Below are positions 11,171 to 22,782 of a DNA stretch of 64,000 nucleotides, piece by piece; position 1 is the stretch's first letter, and every line of letters starts with the position of its first letter. Source of the stretch: Anomaloglossus baeobatrachus (lineage: Eukaryota; Chordata; Amphibia; Anura; Aromobatidae); the NCBI RefSeq assembly GCF_048569485.1, contig NC_134357.1:226457634-226521633 (forward strand). Reading direction: 5' to 3'. The position numbers and the translations under genes are program-made. Under the pieces are notes generated by a model, which saw nothing but the letters and a program-made list of their open reading frames with translations, did not search any database and was not told the DNA's origin.

Positions 11171-12123
11171 CTTGAATCTAGTTTTGAGTACCTTGAGGGG
11201 TGCAGGTTTTAGAATGGTGTCACTTTTGGGTATTTTCTGTCACCCAGGCCTCTCAAAGTCACATCAAATGGGATGTGGTCCCTAAAAAAAATGGTTTTGT
11301 AAATTTTGTTGAAAAAATGGGAAATTGCTGATGAACTTTGACCCCTTCTAACTTCCTAACCCCAAAAAAATTTGTTTCAAAAATTGCGCTGATCTAAAGT
11401 AGACATGTAGGAAATGTTATTTATTAACTATTTTGTGTGACATAACTCTCCAGTTTATGGGCATAAAAATTAAAAGTTTGAAAATTGCAAAATTTTTAAT
11501 TTTTTTGTCAAATTTCAGATTTTTTCACAAATAAAATAAAAAAATATCATCCTAAATTTACCTCTAACATGAAGCCCAATATGTCACGAAAAAACATTCT
11601 CAGAATCACCGGGATCCATTGAAGCGTTCCAGAGTTATAACCTTATAAAGTGACACTGGTCAAAATTGCAAAAAATGGCCTGGGCATTAAGTACAAATCT
11701 GGCTTCGACCTTAAGGGGTTAAACATTAGATGTGCAGAAAAATAAATATTGACCAGTGTGTCTAATTTTTCTAAATCTCTCCTGCACATGCAAGGGTTAA
11801 TCCACCATTTTATTCTAGTTTATTCAGTCTGTTCTGTGGATATATATATACACAAACATGTGTTAACAATCAGCAAGCTGTCTCCTACACACACAAGGAT
11901 TAATCCACCATTTTGTTTTCCTTTACTCAGATTAGTCTGTAGGGGAATATGCACCTGTGTGTTTGGCAGACAGCAATAGTATCCTCTGTAAATTAGTAGT
12001 TTTAATCCATACTGCCATTTAAATATGAATGGAAAGTAAGGGGTTACTCCTTGCTTGCCTGTCATCATTCACAGGGAAAACTCTTATGCAAAAGATCTCA
12101 CACATGTAAGTGCTCCACTATAA

Positions 12124-13542
12124 GGCTCTGTGCGCACTGGGAAATGGAATTTCCTTGAGAAAATTCCGCATGCTCTCAAAGATTACCGCACTTGCGGTAA
12201 AAAAAAACGCGGCAAACCACACCCGAAAACCGCATGCGGTTTGCTGCGGTTTCACCACGGTATTGTTCGCGGTATTGCCGCGGTTTTGCCGCGTGCGGGT
12301 TGGGATGTGCTTTATTGCATTCAATGCAATAAAGCACATTGAAAAAAAAAAAGTAATTTAATTCTGAGATGGTAGATAGATAGACAGAAGAATAGATAGA
12401 GGGATAGATAGATTGACAGATAGATAGAGGACAGATCGCAACATTTCCCACGGTCGGCAGTGAGTTCACATTACCGGCTGTGGGAAATGACCGGTAATTA
12501 CCTCTGCTGTCTGCTGCATTCATTCAGCGCTGTGTCTGTGACAGTCGCGGCTGGATGTAAGCACCGCAGGACGTCGGAGCTGTGGATTACGCCGGAGCTT
12601 TGGTGCGGGAGGGGTTAATAAAATGGTGAACGAGGCTTGTTTGTTTTATTTAAAATAAAGGATTTTTCTGTGTGTGTGTTTTATTCACTTTACTTACGGG
12701 TTGATCATGTCAGCTGTCTCATAGACGCTGCCATGATCAAGCCTGGAGTTAATGGCGGTGGTCCCCCACCATCATTAACCCCTTGTATTACCCTGCTGCC
12801 ACTGCTACACAGCGGCAGGAAGAGCCGGGGACACGCTGGTGCTGCCGCATAATGCATGCTGCGACAGTGCCGGGGCAGCTGCGGCTGATATTCTCGGCTG
12901 CGGGAGGGGGGAGTGAGGCGGGGGACATTAACCCTGCCCCTCTCCCTCCCCAGCCTGAGAATACCGGGCCGCCGCTGTGTGCTTACCTCGGCTGGAAGGT
13001 AAATATACAGCGGAGCCCACGTTCTTTGTTTTCTATATTTCCGTTTTCTTTCTATGTGTGTTCTATGTGTCTGTGTTCTGTGTCTATCTGTGTCTGTGAT
13101 GTCTGTGTGTTTGTGTTTACTCTCTGCTCCGCTTCCTCTTCCTGTAATGACATCACTTCCCTGCAAAACCGCAGGCAAGCGATGTACATTACCGGAGGTA
13201 AACCGCGAAATACCGCAGGGAATAACGCAGGAAAACGCAGTGAACCGCACAGAATTTGCTTCCTGCGTTATTCCCTGCGGGATTTCACGATTAATTTGGA
13301 GTCAATGTAGTGAAATCCCGCAGCGACGTGCGGAAAAGAATTGACATGCAATTGTTTTTGCTGCGGGAATCCCGCAGCAAAACATGCAGCTGTCAAATTC
13401 CGCCCAGTGCGCACAGGATTTTTTTTGCCCATAGGTTTTGCTGGTGATTCACTGGAGAGTTGTTATGAACATTTTCTGCAGCGAAACATGCAGCAAAACC
13501 GCAAAACATCCGCGGCAAAATCCGGTAAGTGCGCACAGGGCC
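12124..13542. mobile_element. TAA-flanked DNA transposon (PIF/Harbinger-like), non-coding
   Basis: TAA duplications lie at 12121-12123 and 13543-13545. Ends are GGCTCTGTGCGCACTGGGAA and its approximate complement TGCGCACAGGGCC. Three-base TWA duplications suggest PIF/Harbinger. There are Cs and Gs in CGGTTTTGCCGC-type words near both ends, a perfect 35-bp palindrome (12305-12339), and a central module (about 12700-12990) shared with other elements in this window. No transposase is seen. It sits at the centre of the large fold-back element. Confidence 0.75.
12305..12339. repeat. Perfect 35-bp palindrome
   Basis: A 17-base arm, ATGTGCTTTATTGCATT, is followed by one C and then its exact complement. 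It can extrude as a cruciform or form a very tight RNA hairpin. Confidence 0.95.
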
Positions 13543-14120
13543 TAACAGCCTTACTGAAAGTACAATAGAGCTCCTCACATGAGGGCTTGTGGATCAGCAG
13601 CCCATATTAAGCCCAGTTTCCTAGCCCACACCTACAGACTAGTCTGAGTAAAGCAAAACAAAATGGTGGATTAACTCTTGTGTGTGTGTAGGAGACAGCT
13701 TGCTGACATGTTTGTGCATATATATATATCCACAGAACAGACTGAATAAACTAGAATAAAATGGTGGATTAACCCTTGCATGTGCAGGAGAGATTTAGAA
13801 AAATTAGACACACTGGTCAATATTTATTTTTCTGCACATCTAATGTTTAAATAGCCCTAGACTTAAATTTATATAGTTGAAAGCCCGGCTTATGTTGAAA
13901 ATGGCATGAGATTTATGAGTTACAAAGTTACAGCAAGCTTTGCTCGTATATTGAAATACTCGCACACCAAGTTACTCGTAAACCAAGGGTTCCGCTGCAT
14001 GTCCATATAGCACTTTCAAAGTCAAGTCCAGTAAGTCATTTACCTGGGAAGTCTGACCCTCTTATCGAGAAATCCAATTTTGAATTGATATGGTAGCATG
14101 GTCTCCTAGAGCTCAAGTAA

Positions 14121-15652
14121 GGCTGGTTTCACACAACCGTTTTTTTTTTTTTTTTGTAGTAGGGCACAATCCGGTAAAAACCAGAAAGAATGGATCCAGC
14201 GTGTTGCCGCCGGATCCGTTCTTTCCCCCATAGACTTGTATTAGCGCCGGATTGTGCCGCATGGCCTTGCGTTGCATCAGCTTTTGCCAGATCCGGCGTA
14301 AATAGCTAATCTGGCGGCCGGGTGGAACGCTGATTGTAGTGTTTATTTTTTTTTTGTCTCCGGCACAAAACCGGACCATGCTGGATCCGGCGCCGTGCGG
14401 CATGTTATAGAATGACAGGCTATGTGCGCCTGATCCAGGGGCTTCCGGCAAAAGATGGAAATAGGGTCCGGATCGTATTTTTTTTTTTTTTTTTTACAAC
14501 TGAGTATGCCCAGAGGAGGTAGAAATGGTTTTCCGGTCTCTCTCGTCGGTCGGTCTCTCTCACCGGTCTCCCCCTCTCACCCAGTCTCTCATACTCACCG
14601 ATCACCAGCACGGCGTTGCACAGCTTTTACATTGCTGCCGCGACTTCTCCTGCTTTGAAAATGCCGGCTGCTCATTATTCCATCTCTTATTCACTGCTTC
14701 ACCTGCCCACCGGAGCCTGTGATTGGTTGCAGTCAGACACGCCCCCACACTGAGTGACAGCTGTCTCACTTCAACCAATCACAGCCGCAGGTGGGTGGCT
14801 CTATATCGTGCAGTAAAATACATACATTTTTAAAAAAAACGACATGCGGTCCCCCCCCAATTTTGATACCAGCCAAGATAAAGCCACACGGCTGAAGGCT
14901 GGTATTCTCAGGATGGGGAGCCCCCCAGCCTAAAAGTATCAGTCAGCAGCCGCCCGGAATTGCCACATCCATTAGTCCCGGGACTCTACCCGGCTCATCC
15001 CGAATTGCCCTGGTGCGGTGGCAATCGGGGTAATAAGGAGTTAATGGCAGCCCATAGCTGCCACTAAGTCCTAGGTTAATCATAGCAGGCATCTATGAGA
15101 CAACCCCCATGATTAATCTGTAAGTTAAAGAAAATAAAGACGTGCACCCAAAAGAATCCTTCATTTGGAATAAAAGAAAAAAAAACAAAAAAACACAAAA
15201 ACAAAAACCACCCTCTTTCATCACTTAATTAATCCCCAAATACCCCTCCAGGTCGGGCGTAATCCACACGAGGTCCCACGACGCTTTCAGCTCTGCTACA
15301 TGGGGAGCTGACAGGAGCGGCCACAGACCACAACCATATCTATCAGCTCCACGCAGCAACTGAAGTGAGTTGCACTATCAGCGGTGACGTCACTCAGGTT
15401 ACCCGCGGCCACAGCTCTCAGGTGGAGGACTCCAGCGGCCAGCTGAGTGACGACACCGCTGATCGTGCGGCTCACTTCAGTCACTCAGGTTACCCGCGGC
15501 CACAGCTGGATTCTTGGTACAAACTGCTACAACGGATCCGTTTTTTTACCAGATCCGTCACATCAGTTTTTACAGAATGTGCGCTGGATCCGTTTCAATA
15601 GGCACACACCGAATTATGTCTGATGGCAAAAACTAGATGTGTGAAAGTAGCC
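14121..15652. mobile_element. TAA-flanked MITE, TTTCACAC-end family
   Basis: TAA at 14118-14120 and 15653-15655. Ends are GGCTGGTTTCACACAACCG and, in complement, GGCTACTTTCACACATCTAG. The subterminal parts are rich in GGATCCG words. The centre (about 14870-15120) carries the GC-rich module also seen at 27290-27560. Part of the interior (15360-15510) has a short duplication of GTTACCCGCGGCCACAGCT. It ends about 200 bases short of prpf19 exon 4. Confidence 0.8.
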
Positions 15653-15848
15653 TAACATTGTTATACCATGTGAGCACTGCAGCCAAATCAGAAACTGCTA
15701 ATGGACTGCAGTTCACACTCTGGGGAATCTAGTATTCAAGAAGGGGTTGTACAAGTTTTGTGCAATACACATTGAGCAATTATTACAGCTCAAACTGATC
15801 ATTTTGAGTTTTACTTGTAAATAGCCTTTAAAAGCAAAAACCATGTAC

Positions 15849-15990
15849 CTTCACGTGCAGCTGTTACTTCCTTAGTAAGACGGGCTATGACACGACAAGC
15901 AGCATCATGCTGGTAGAGAGCATGAGAAAGTTCTTGGCGAGTAGTCTGTAGCTGCTGCCGCAGAGTGAAGCTATGAAGCATTACTGCATC
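15849..15990 (-). CDS. prpf19: prpf19 exon 4 (coiled-coil segment)
   Basis: This 142-base exon encodes 47 codons plus one base, beginning [20 protein letters not shown] and ending VTAARE. As I recall the human protein, all 47 residues match residues 83-129, so the family call is secure. The acceptor is a T-rich tract ending TGATTAG; the donor is GAAG/GTACAT. It encodes most of the first coiled-coil heptads that let Prp19 form tetramers and bind its partners. The preceding exon ends on a full codon, and this one leaves one base for exon 5, which is not in the window. Confidence 0.97.
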
Positions 15991-16262
15991 CTAATCACGA
16001 GAATAAAAATAAAAAAAATAAATATATATAGGAAATCAAAAATCTACATACACGAAAATCAAAAGAAAAGAAAGCCAAGAGGATAATAATTCAAAATTAA
16101 AAAGCAAACTTCCGTTCTCGTCACTTACTCTGTAAATAGAGATACCTACATGGGACAGGATGTAAATGCATTTGAGTTGCAAGAAAACAAACAAACAAAA
16201 AAAAAAAACAAGAGCAAAAAAAGTTGCCACAACACGTTCTTACAACTCTGGGTAAAACTCAC
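15991..16262 (-). other. prpf19: prpf19 intron 3
   Basis: At 272 bases this is the only compact intron. It has AT-rich sequence and no recognisable transposon. Donor GTGAGT follows TGG; the acceptor is a pyrimidine-rich tract ending in TGATTAG. Confidence 0.9.
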
Positions 16263-16339
16263 CCACTCATCCTGCAGTGACTTGAGAATTGCTGGGATAC
16301 TTGTAGCTGAAGGAGGCTTTGGGCGAATCGGGTGAGCAA
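16263..16339 (-). CDS. prpf19: prpf19 exon 3 (end of U-box, linker)
   Basis: This 77-base exon completes a split Val codon and encodes 25 more: [20 protein letters not shown] then LQDEW. It matches human PRPF19 residues 58-82 except for one Ala-to-Ser change (recalled, not aligned). The acceptor CTTCCCTTAG and the donor TGG/GTGAGT are strong. The phase fits exon 2, which ends with one base of the Val codon, and exon 4, which starts in frame. Confidence 0.97.
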
Positions 16340-16525
16340 CTAAGGGAAGTACACAGAAATTAAATACAGCATATGTTATATTATATATAATATGAGATTG
16401 AAATACTTCTCAACTTGTTGACAAACCATTAATTTATAGTGAAAATGTACAAGCTTTTTTGTTTGCCATAAACCAGATGAAAAAAAAGAGAATTTTGTTA
16501 CTTACCGTAAATTCTTTTTCTTATA

Positions 16526-16660
16526 GTTCCGTATTGGGAGACCCAGACCATGGGTGTTTAGCTTCTGCCTCCGGAGGACACATAAAGTACTACACTTAAA
16601 AGTGTAGCTCCTCCCTCTGAGCTTATACACCCCCTGGTAGTCAGTCCTAGCCAGTTTAGT
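16526..16660 (-). repeat. DIRS copy 2 terminal inverted repeat (3' side)
   Basis: Reverse complement of 22048-22175, sharing CTCCGGAGG and the CTACACTTAAAAGTGTAG palindrome. It is preceded by an outer stretch with TTACTTACCGTAAATTC. Confidence 0.88.
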
Positions 16661-16795
16661 GCAAAAGCTGAAGGAGAATAGCCACCCACAAGTAGAACAG
16701 AGTAAGAACCGGAACAACCGGAGACTCTGTCCACGACAACAGCCGGTGATAACACACGGAACAAGAAAATTGCCAACAGGCAACAGGGAGGGAGC

Positions 16796-16892
16796 TGGGT
16801 CTCCCAATACGGAACTATAAGAAAAAGAATTTACGGTAAGTAACAAATTTCTCTTTTTCTTTATCGTTCCTTTGGGAGACCCAGACCATGGG
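16796..16892. repeat. DIRS copy 2 internal complementary region
   Basis: It joins the complement of the left outer end (GAATTTACGGTAAGTAAC) to the complement of the right outer end (TTTATCGTTCCTTTGGGAGA). Same position and logic as in copy 1, just past the recombinase end. Confidence 0.9.
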
Positions 16893-16958
16893 ACGTTCCA
16901 AAGCTGTCCCTGGGTGGGAATAAACAGAAAAAAACTAAGAAGTAGGCGGAGCCTAACT

Positions 16959-19900
16959 TCACAAGTGGGCGACAGCCGCCTGAAGGATGCGTCTGCCCAA
17001 GCTCACATCTGCCGAAGCATGAGCATGCACTTGGTAGTGCTTCGAAAAGGTATGCAGGCTAGTCCAAGTGGCAGCCTGACAGACTTGTTGAGCCGTAGCC
17101 TGGTGCCTAAAAGCCCAAGAGGCACCGACAGCTCTGGTCGAGTGTGCTTTGATCCCCGGCAGGGGAGGCACCTCAGTACTCTGGTAGGCGTCCGAAATGG
17201 TCGATCTAATCCAACGGGCCAAGGTCGGCTTAGAAGCAGAGAGACCCTTGCGCCGCCCTGTGGTTAGCACAAAAAGAAAGCTGCACCGCCTAAGCGCAGC
17301 GGTGCGAGACACATAAATCCGGAGAGCACGCACCAGATCTAGAGTATGTAGCGCTTTCTCAAAGCGATGAACAGGGGCCGGACAGAAGGAAGGCAAGGAA
17401 ATATCCTGGTTAAGGTGGAAGGGAGAGACCACCTTAGGAAGAAAGTCCGGGGTCGGACGGAGAACTACCTTGTTTTGGTGAAAAACCAAAAAAGGTGACT
17501 CCGAGGAGAGCGCAGCCAAATCAGAGACTCTCCTGAGAGAAGTTATGGCAACTAGAAAGGCCACCTTTTGAGAAAGACGATACAAAGAAACCTCCCTAAG
17601 GGGCTCGAAAGGGGGTTTCTGCAATACCGTGAGGACCAAGTTAAGGTCCCAGGGATCCAAGGGCCGCCGATAAGGCGGAATGATGTGAGACGCACCTTGC
17701 ATGAAGGTGCGGATCTGAGCCAGCCGGGCGAGACGCCGCTGGAACAGCACTGATCGAGCTGAGGCTTGTCCGTTGAGAGAGTTGAGGGACAGTCCTAGCT
17801 GCAGACCGGACTGTAAAAAAGACAGAAGGGTCGGCAACGAAAATGGCCAAGGAGAATGGCCGGAAGAGCGACACCAGGACAGGAAAATTTTCCAAGTCCT
17901 GTGATAGATCTTGACGGAGGAAGACTTACGGGCCCGAGTCATAGTGGAGATAACTTCAGGAGGAATACCAGAAGCCGTCAAAATCCAGGACTCAAGAGCC
18001 ACGCCGTCAATTTGAGTGCCGCAGAATTCGGGCGGAAAAACGGACCTTGCGAGAGCAGGTCTGGACGGTCCGGAAGATGCCACGGCATCTCCACGGACAG
18101 TTGGAGCAGGTCCGGATACCAAGCTCGCCTGGGCCAGTCCGGTGCAATGAGGATGACTCGACGGCCCTCCATTCTGATCTTGCGCAGGACTCTGGGCAAG
18201 AGAGCTAGAGGGGGAAACACGTAGGACAGACGAAACTGGGACCAGTCTTGAACCAGAGCGTCCGCGGCGAAGGCCTGAGGATCGTGGGAGCGAGCCACGT
18301 AAACCGGAACCTTGTTGTTGTGACGGGATGCCATTAGGTCCACGTCCGGAGTGCCCCACTTGCGGCAGATTGACAGAAACACTGCCAGGTGCAGAGACCA
18401 CTCGTCACCGTCCACGGATTGACGGCTGAGATAATCTGCCTCCCAGTTTTCTACGCCAGGGATGTGGACTGCGGATATGGTGGACTTGGAGTCCTCCGCC
18501 CATTGAAGAATGCGTTGGACCTCCAACATTGCCAGGCGGCTGCGTGTCCCGCCTTGGTGATTGATGTAGGCAACCGCTGTCGCGTTGTCTGACTGGACTC
18601 GAATGTGCCTGCCCGCCAACAGGTGGTGAAAGGCTAGGAGAGCTAGAAGCAAAGCTCTGGTTTCCAGCACATTGATTGAAAGGGCTGACTCGGACGGAGG
18701 CCAAGTGCCCTGTGCTCTGTGGTGGAGATGTACCGCCCCCCAGCTGGATAGGCTGGCATCCGTGGTGAGAATCACCCAGGACGGAGTCAGGAAGGAGCGC
18801 CCTTGGGACAGGGAGAGGGGGTCGAAGCCACCACTGAAGAGAGCTCCTGGTCCGTGGCGACAGAGCCACTAACCTCTGTAAGGAGGAAGGCCGCTTGTCC
18901 CAACAGCGGAGAATGTCCAGCTGCAGAGGACGCAGATGGGACTGGGAAAAGGGAACCGCCTCCATGGAGGCCACCATTTGACCCAGCACCTGCATCAGGC
19001 GCCTGAGGGAATAACGGCGGGGCCTCAGGAGAGAGCGCACCGCTAGCCGGAGAGACTGCTGTTTGATTAAGGGCAACTTCACAAGTGCCGGCAAAGTCTC
19101 GAACTGCATCCCTAGGTACGTGAGACTCTGGGTCGGAGTCAGAGTGGATTTGGGAAGATTGACAATCCACCCGAATTGGGCTAGGGTGGCGAGAGTGAGC
19201 GAAACACTCCGCTGACAGTCTGCGCTGGATGTACCCTTGACCAGAAGGTCGTCCAGATAAGGAAGCACTGCTAACCCCTGGAGGTGCAGGACCGCAATCA
19301 CTGCCGCCATGACCTTGGTGAATACCAGAGGGGCCGTGGCTAACCCGAAGGGGAGAGCCACGAATTGGAAATGATCCTCTATCTATCGCAAAACGTAACC
19401 AACGCTGATGTGACACTGCGATTGGCACATGTAGATAGGCATCTCTGATGTCGATGGACGCCAGGAACTCCCCTTGGGTCATAGAGGCAATGACTGATCG
19501 CAGAGACTCCATGCGAAAATGCCGCACCTGGACATGCTTGTTGAGAAGCTTGAGATCCAGGATGGGCCGGAAGGTACCGTCCTTTTTTGGAACTAGGAAG
19601 AGATTTGAGTAAAAACCTCTGAACCGTTCCTGAGCGGGAACTGGGACAATCACTCCGTTTGCCTCCAAGGACGGCCACGGCCTGCGAGAAGGCGGCGGCC
19701 TTGGAGCAGGGGGGAGTAGAGAGAAAAAATCTGTTTGGAGGGCTGGAAGAGAATTCTATCCTGTAGCCGTGAGATATGATGTCTCTCACCCACTGATCGG
19801 AGACCTGCTTTAACCAAGCGTCGCCAAAGTGGGAGAGCCTGCCACCGACTAAGGACGTGGCTGGAGCGGGCCGAGAGTCATGAGGAAGCTGCCTTAGTGG

Positions 19901-20230
19901 CAGAACTTCCTGCGGTCTTCTGCGGACGCGCTTTTGGGCGCCAGTTGGATTTCTGATCCTTGGCTGAGTTAGCGGACGAGGCGGAAGGCTTACAGGATGA
20001 CCAGTTGGAGGAACGAAAGGAACGAAACCTCGATTGATTCCTACCCTGGGCGGGTTTCCTGGTCTTGGTTTGTGGCATGGAAGTACTCTTCCCGCCAGTA
20101 GCTTCTTTAATGATTTCATCCAGCTGTTCACCAAACAGCCGTGAACCAGCAAAAGGGAGCCCAGCAAGAAACTTCTTGGAAGAAGCATCTGCCTTCCACT
20201 CTCGAAGCCACAAAATCCTTCGGATAACAA
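16959..20230 (-). pseudogene. DIRS copy 2 pol region (RT, RNase H, tyrosine recombinase)
   Basis: Protein blocks match copy 1 in order: VPKKDGTFRPILDLKLLNKH and YLDDLLV for reverse transcriptase, TTDASLSSWGAV and HIPGVENWEADYLSRQ for RNase H, PDVDLMASRHNNKVP for the methyltransferase-like region, then RRVSDLAAL, HSTRAVGAS and KHYQ for the tyrosine recombinase. The coding region is interrupted about four times and is a fossil. Confidence 0.9.
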
Positions 20231-21335
20231 GAGAATTAGCTGAAGCTACCGCAGTGCGGTGAGCAGCCTCTAGCATGGCAGACATGGCATAAGATGAAAA
20301 GGCTGAAGCCTGAGCAGTTAAGGTAACCATCTCAGGCATAGATTCCTTGGTGAGGGAATGCATCTCCTCTAGAGAAGCAGAGATGGCTTTGAGAGCCCAC
20401 ACTGCTGCAAAAGTCGGGGAAAACGCGGCCCCCGCAGCTTCGTACACAGATTTGGCCAGAAGGTCAATCTGACGGTCAGTGGAATCCTTAAGTGAGGTGC
20501 CGTCAGCCACCGACACAACGGTCCGGGCTGATAGCCTAGACACCGGAGGGTCTACCTTTGGGGAGTGAGACCACTCCTTGACCACCTCAGGTTGAAATGG
20601 AAACTGGTCATCAGAACCACGCTTTGGAAAGCGTTTGTCAGGGCAGGCCCTGGGTTTGGTCACAGCGGTCTGAAAACTGGAGTGGTTAAAGAACACACTC
20701 TTCACTCTCTTAGGCGAGGTAAACTGATGTTTTTCTGCCAAAGAGAGTTGCTCCTCTGATACTGTCGGATTGAGATCCAGCACAGAATTAATAGAAGCAA
20801 TCAAATCACTAAGATCTGAGTCACCCTCAGAGAAATCGATGGGATACATAGCCTCCGAGCCCCCAGTGAGGGCATCCTCCTCATCTTGAGAGTCAGCTCT
20901 TGAGACAGAGCCGTGGGATGGGGAGGGGGAGGAAACCCTGCGCCTTCTCTTAGAAGGACGGGGTCTGGGATCAGATGATGAATCCTCCGTGAGCTCTGAT
21001 GGACGGAGGTCAGAGGATAGGAGTCCTCTGTCAAGATTATTAGAGGCACCCTGAGAGGGGGGCTGATGCATATTCATCAAAGTCCTGGACAAAAGTCCCA
21101 TGGACTCAGCAAATGACTGGGAGATAGACCTAGAAAAGAACTCTACCCAGGCCGGGGGTTCAATCACAGGTGCAGCAGCAGCCTGAGAGACCACTGGGGG
21201 TGAGACTCCGGGCTATGGCACCGCCAAGTTAGAGCAACCATCACAGTCTGGATAAATGCTCGGCTCAGTCAGCAGGAGCTTACATGCAGTGCATGCAGAA
21301 TAAAGCTTTGGAGCCTTGCTCCTTGTGTGAGACAT
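19878..21335 (-). pseudogene. DIRS copy 2 gag-like region
   Basis: The likely original start is near 21335, with the same MS-TRSKA opening as copy 1. The body has the Ser/Pro-rich N-terminal half, EKHQFTSPKRVKSVFFNHSS and SVADGTSLKDSTDRQIDLLA, both conserved with copy 1, and a basic C-terminus. It is not fully open. Confidence 0.75.
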
Positions 21336-22047
21336 GCTGCTGGAGTGGGGGCTTTGCAGAGAATGAACCCCAGGGAGGTTCCTATAAAAGAGGGAACTGG
21401 AGGGCTATAGAGACCTGCCGGGAAGGAGGGACGCCCCAGCAGTGGGGAGTGTCCCTCCCCTGTGTAGAACGGCCGCCGGGAGGAGCCGAACCTGTCCCTC
21501 TGCATGAGTGACATGCGAGGGCAGGAAAACGAAACTAGGCCTCCGGCGAAGCCGGGGCCTAAATTTAAGCGGAGAGGCCGACAAGCAGGCACCATCGGCG
21601 CGGTTCTCAGGCAAAAGCTCGAGAACCCGCCGGAAAAGTTAAAAACAATCACATACAGCATACTCTCCCCTTACAATAAAGAACCGGGACCCCCAACATA
21701 AACGTCTCAGGTACTTAGCTGCTGAGACGCAGGGCCATGTCCCTGGGGATGAGTGCTCCGGTCCAACAGAATCCTCAAGGGGCTGTGGATGGAGACCGGA
21801 CTCCTGCCAGGCATGGAGACCGTGCTGGCTCCCACTTCAAGCCAGAGCCCAGAAGGGATGGTGAAGGAGCGCGGCATGTAAGGCTTCAGCCTTGTAAATC
21901 AACCTTAACAACACCGCCGACAGTGGGGTGAGAAGGGACATGCCGGGAGTCCAGACATGGACCCGCTTTTCTTCAAACTCTTTCCAAAAGTCAAACAATC
22001 AGATGAGAATGCATGTGTGGATGTATGACCTCCTGAACACAAAGCGA

Positions 22048-22175
22048 TAAACTGGCTAGGACTGACTACCAGGGGGTGTATAAGCTCAGAGGGAGGAGCT
22101 ACACTTTTAAGTGTAGTACTTTGTGTGTCCTCCGGAGGCAGAAGCTAAACACCCATGGTCTGGGTCTCCCAAAGG
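22048..22175 (-). repeat. DIRS copy 2 terminal inverted repeat (5' side)
   Basis: Reverse complement of 16526-16660. Its outer edge, GGAACGATAAAGAAAA, is reproduced in complement in the internal complementary region. Confidence 0.88.
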
Positions 22176-22199
22176 AACGATAAAGAAAACAAGAACAAT

Positions 22200-22400
22200 T
22201 TTAAGAGATTCTGTTAGCAGAATCAGTGTAGCATAATGAAAGGGCAGAGATCCTGATTCCAGTCGTGTCTAACTCAGCTGCTTAGTGTAGTTTTGATCAA
22301 ATCATTGATTAATCAGAATTTCCTTGCAAGATTGCAGCATGCAGACAGCAGGATGGATTCAAGTTTCCAATGCCAAAGAAAGCAAATTTCTCTAGCTTAT
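22200..22400. repeat. Unclassified interspersed repeat
   Basis: The words GGGCAGAGATCCTGATTCCAG and GCTGCTTAGTGTAGTTTTGAT recur in a second copy at about 26260-26360. No ends or coding sequence identify the family. Confidence 0.5.
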
Positions 22401-22439
22401 CACCGAGATACCACCAAGTTCCAATGTAGACAGAGCGCT

Positions 22440-22780
22440 GTTTTCAGCATTTGCTATATCATCTCTCCTCCACACATACTGCTGATCCAGAGGCATGACA
22501 AGCTTCTTAATGCTGAACAGGACCTCAATAGTTCCATACCTTATTCTTATGGTTTTATCATATTGGAGACAACATTTCTTGTGTTTTTGGGTCAGTAGAC
22601 ATATACGTCCTAGAGTTCGGGCATGGAGTTCAGCGTTTAGTATGCGTCTTACTGTGTACACTGAAAACGAATACTTTGTGTTATGAAATCTTGCTGCAGG
22701 CCCAGTCACACTAGAGTTTGACCACCTGCCTCTTGAATCTGGCGGCATCCTCATTGTGCCATTGTCTTGGTAGTTTCTGT
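22440..22780 (-). pseudogene. Degenerate Tc1-like transposase fragment
   Basis: The minus-strand translation includes SVYTVRRILNAELHARTLGR followed by LLTQKHKKCCLQYDKT, which resembles the linker after the paired-type helix-turn-helix of Tc1-like transposases (consensus VRR.L...GL..R....P.LT.KHK..RL.FA). It continues to the right of the MITE at 22783-23172, where minus-strand 23178-23270 gives ASRDTVGSIIQKYKL, like the HTH end. The catalytic part is absent here. The MITE therefore split the Tc1 fragment. Confidence 0.55.
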
Positions 22781-22782
22781 AA

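Larger units (their letters stand above)
1579..11718. mobile_element. TTAA-flanked DNA transposon (piggyBac or Kolobok type), non-coding
   Basis: It is flanked by TTAA at 1575-1578 and 11719-11722. Ends are CCCCTTAACGACC on the left and, on the other strand, CCCCTTAAGGTCG on the right. piggyBac and Kolobok both duplicate TTAA, so the superfamily is open. The opposite arm of the enclosing fold-back keeps the uninserted site (13845-13860), which proves the insertion and the TTAA duplication. Inside are hairpins (1800-1845, 3039-3070), a GC-rich module (about 2560-2900), a tandem run of units near 390 bp, and a DIRS copy at 3890-9919. No transposase is visible; it is a non-autonomous copy of about 4.1 kb plus the DIRS insert. 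Confidence 0.8.
635..13997. mobile_element. Fold-back DNA transposon (pogo/Tigger-like ends), heavily nested
   Basis: The left end CAGTGGAACCTTGGTTTACG follows TA at 633-634. The right end, read on the other strand, is CAGCGGAACCCTTGGTTTAC. Pogo/Tigger-type elements have CAG-starting ends and TA duplications; the right-hand TA is now CA. The arms are long: 1506-1576 plus 11719-11995 is the reverse complement of about 13600-13920. The left arm is interrupted by a TTAA-flanked element (1579-11718), and the centre holds a TAA-flanked element (12124-13542). The left arm also differs between about 700 and 1186 and between 1230 and 1500, so more insertions are likely there. No transposase is visible, so it is non-autonomous. 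Superfamily assignment is by end sequence only. Confidence 0.6.
16484..22188 (-). mobile_element. DIRS-type retrotransposon copy 2, broken
   Basis: About 5.7 kb with the same plan as copy 1: inverted repeats (16526-16660 and 22048-22175), an internal complementary region (16796-16892), a gag-like region (19878-21335) and a pol region (16959-20230). The ends and proteins are related to copy 1 but clearly a different subfamily (TGGGTCTCCCAA(A/T) ends, distinct gag). About four breaks are present, so it is older or less constrained than copy 1. It lies in prpf19 intron 2, in the same direction as the gene, starting about 145 bases downstream (genomically right) of exon 3. Confidence 0.93.
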
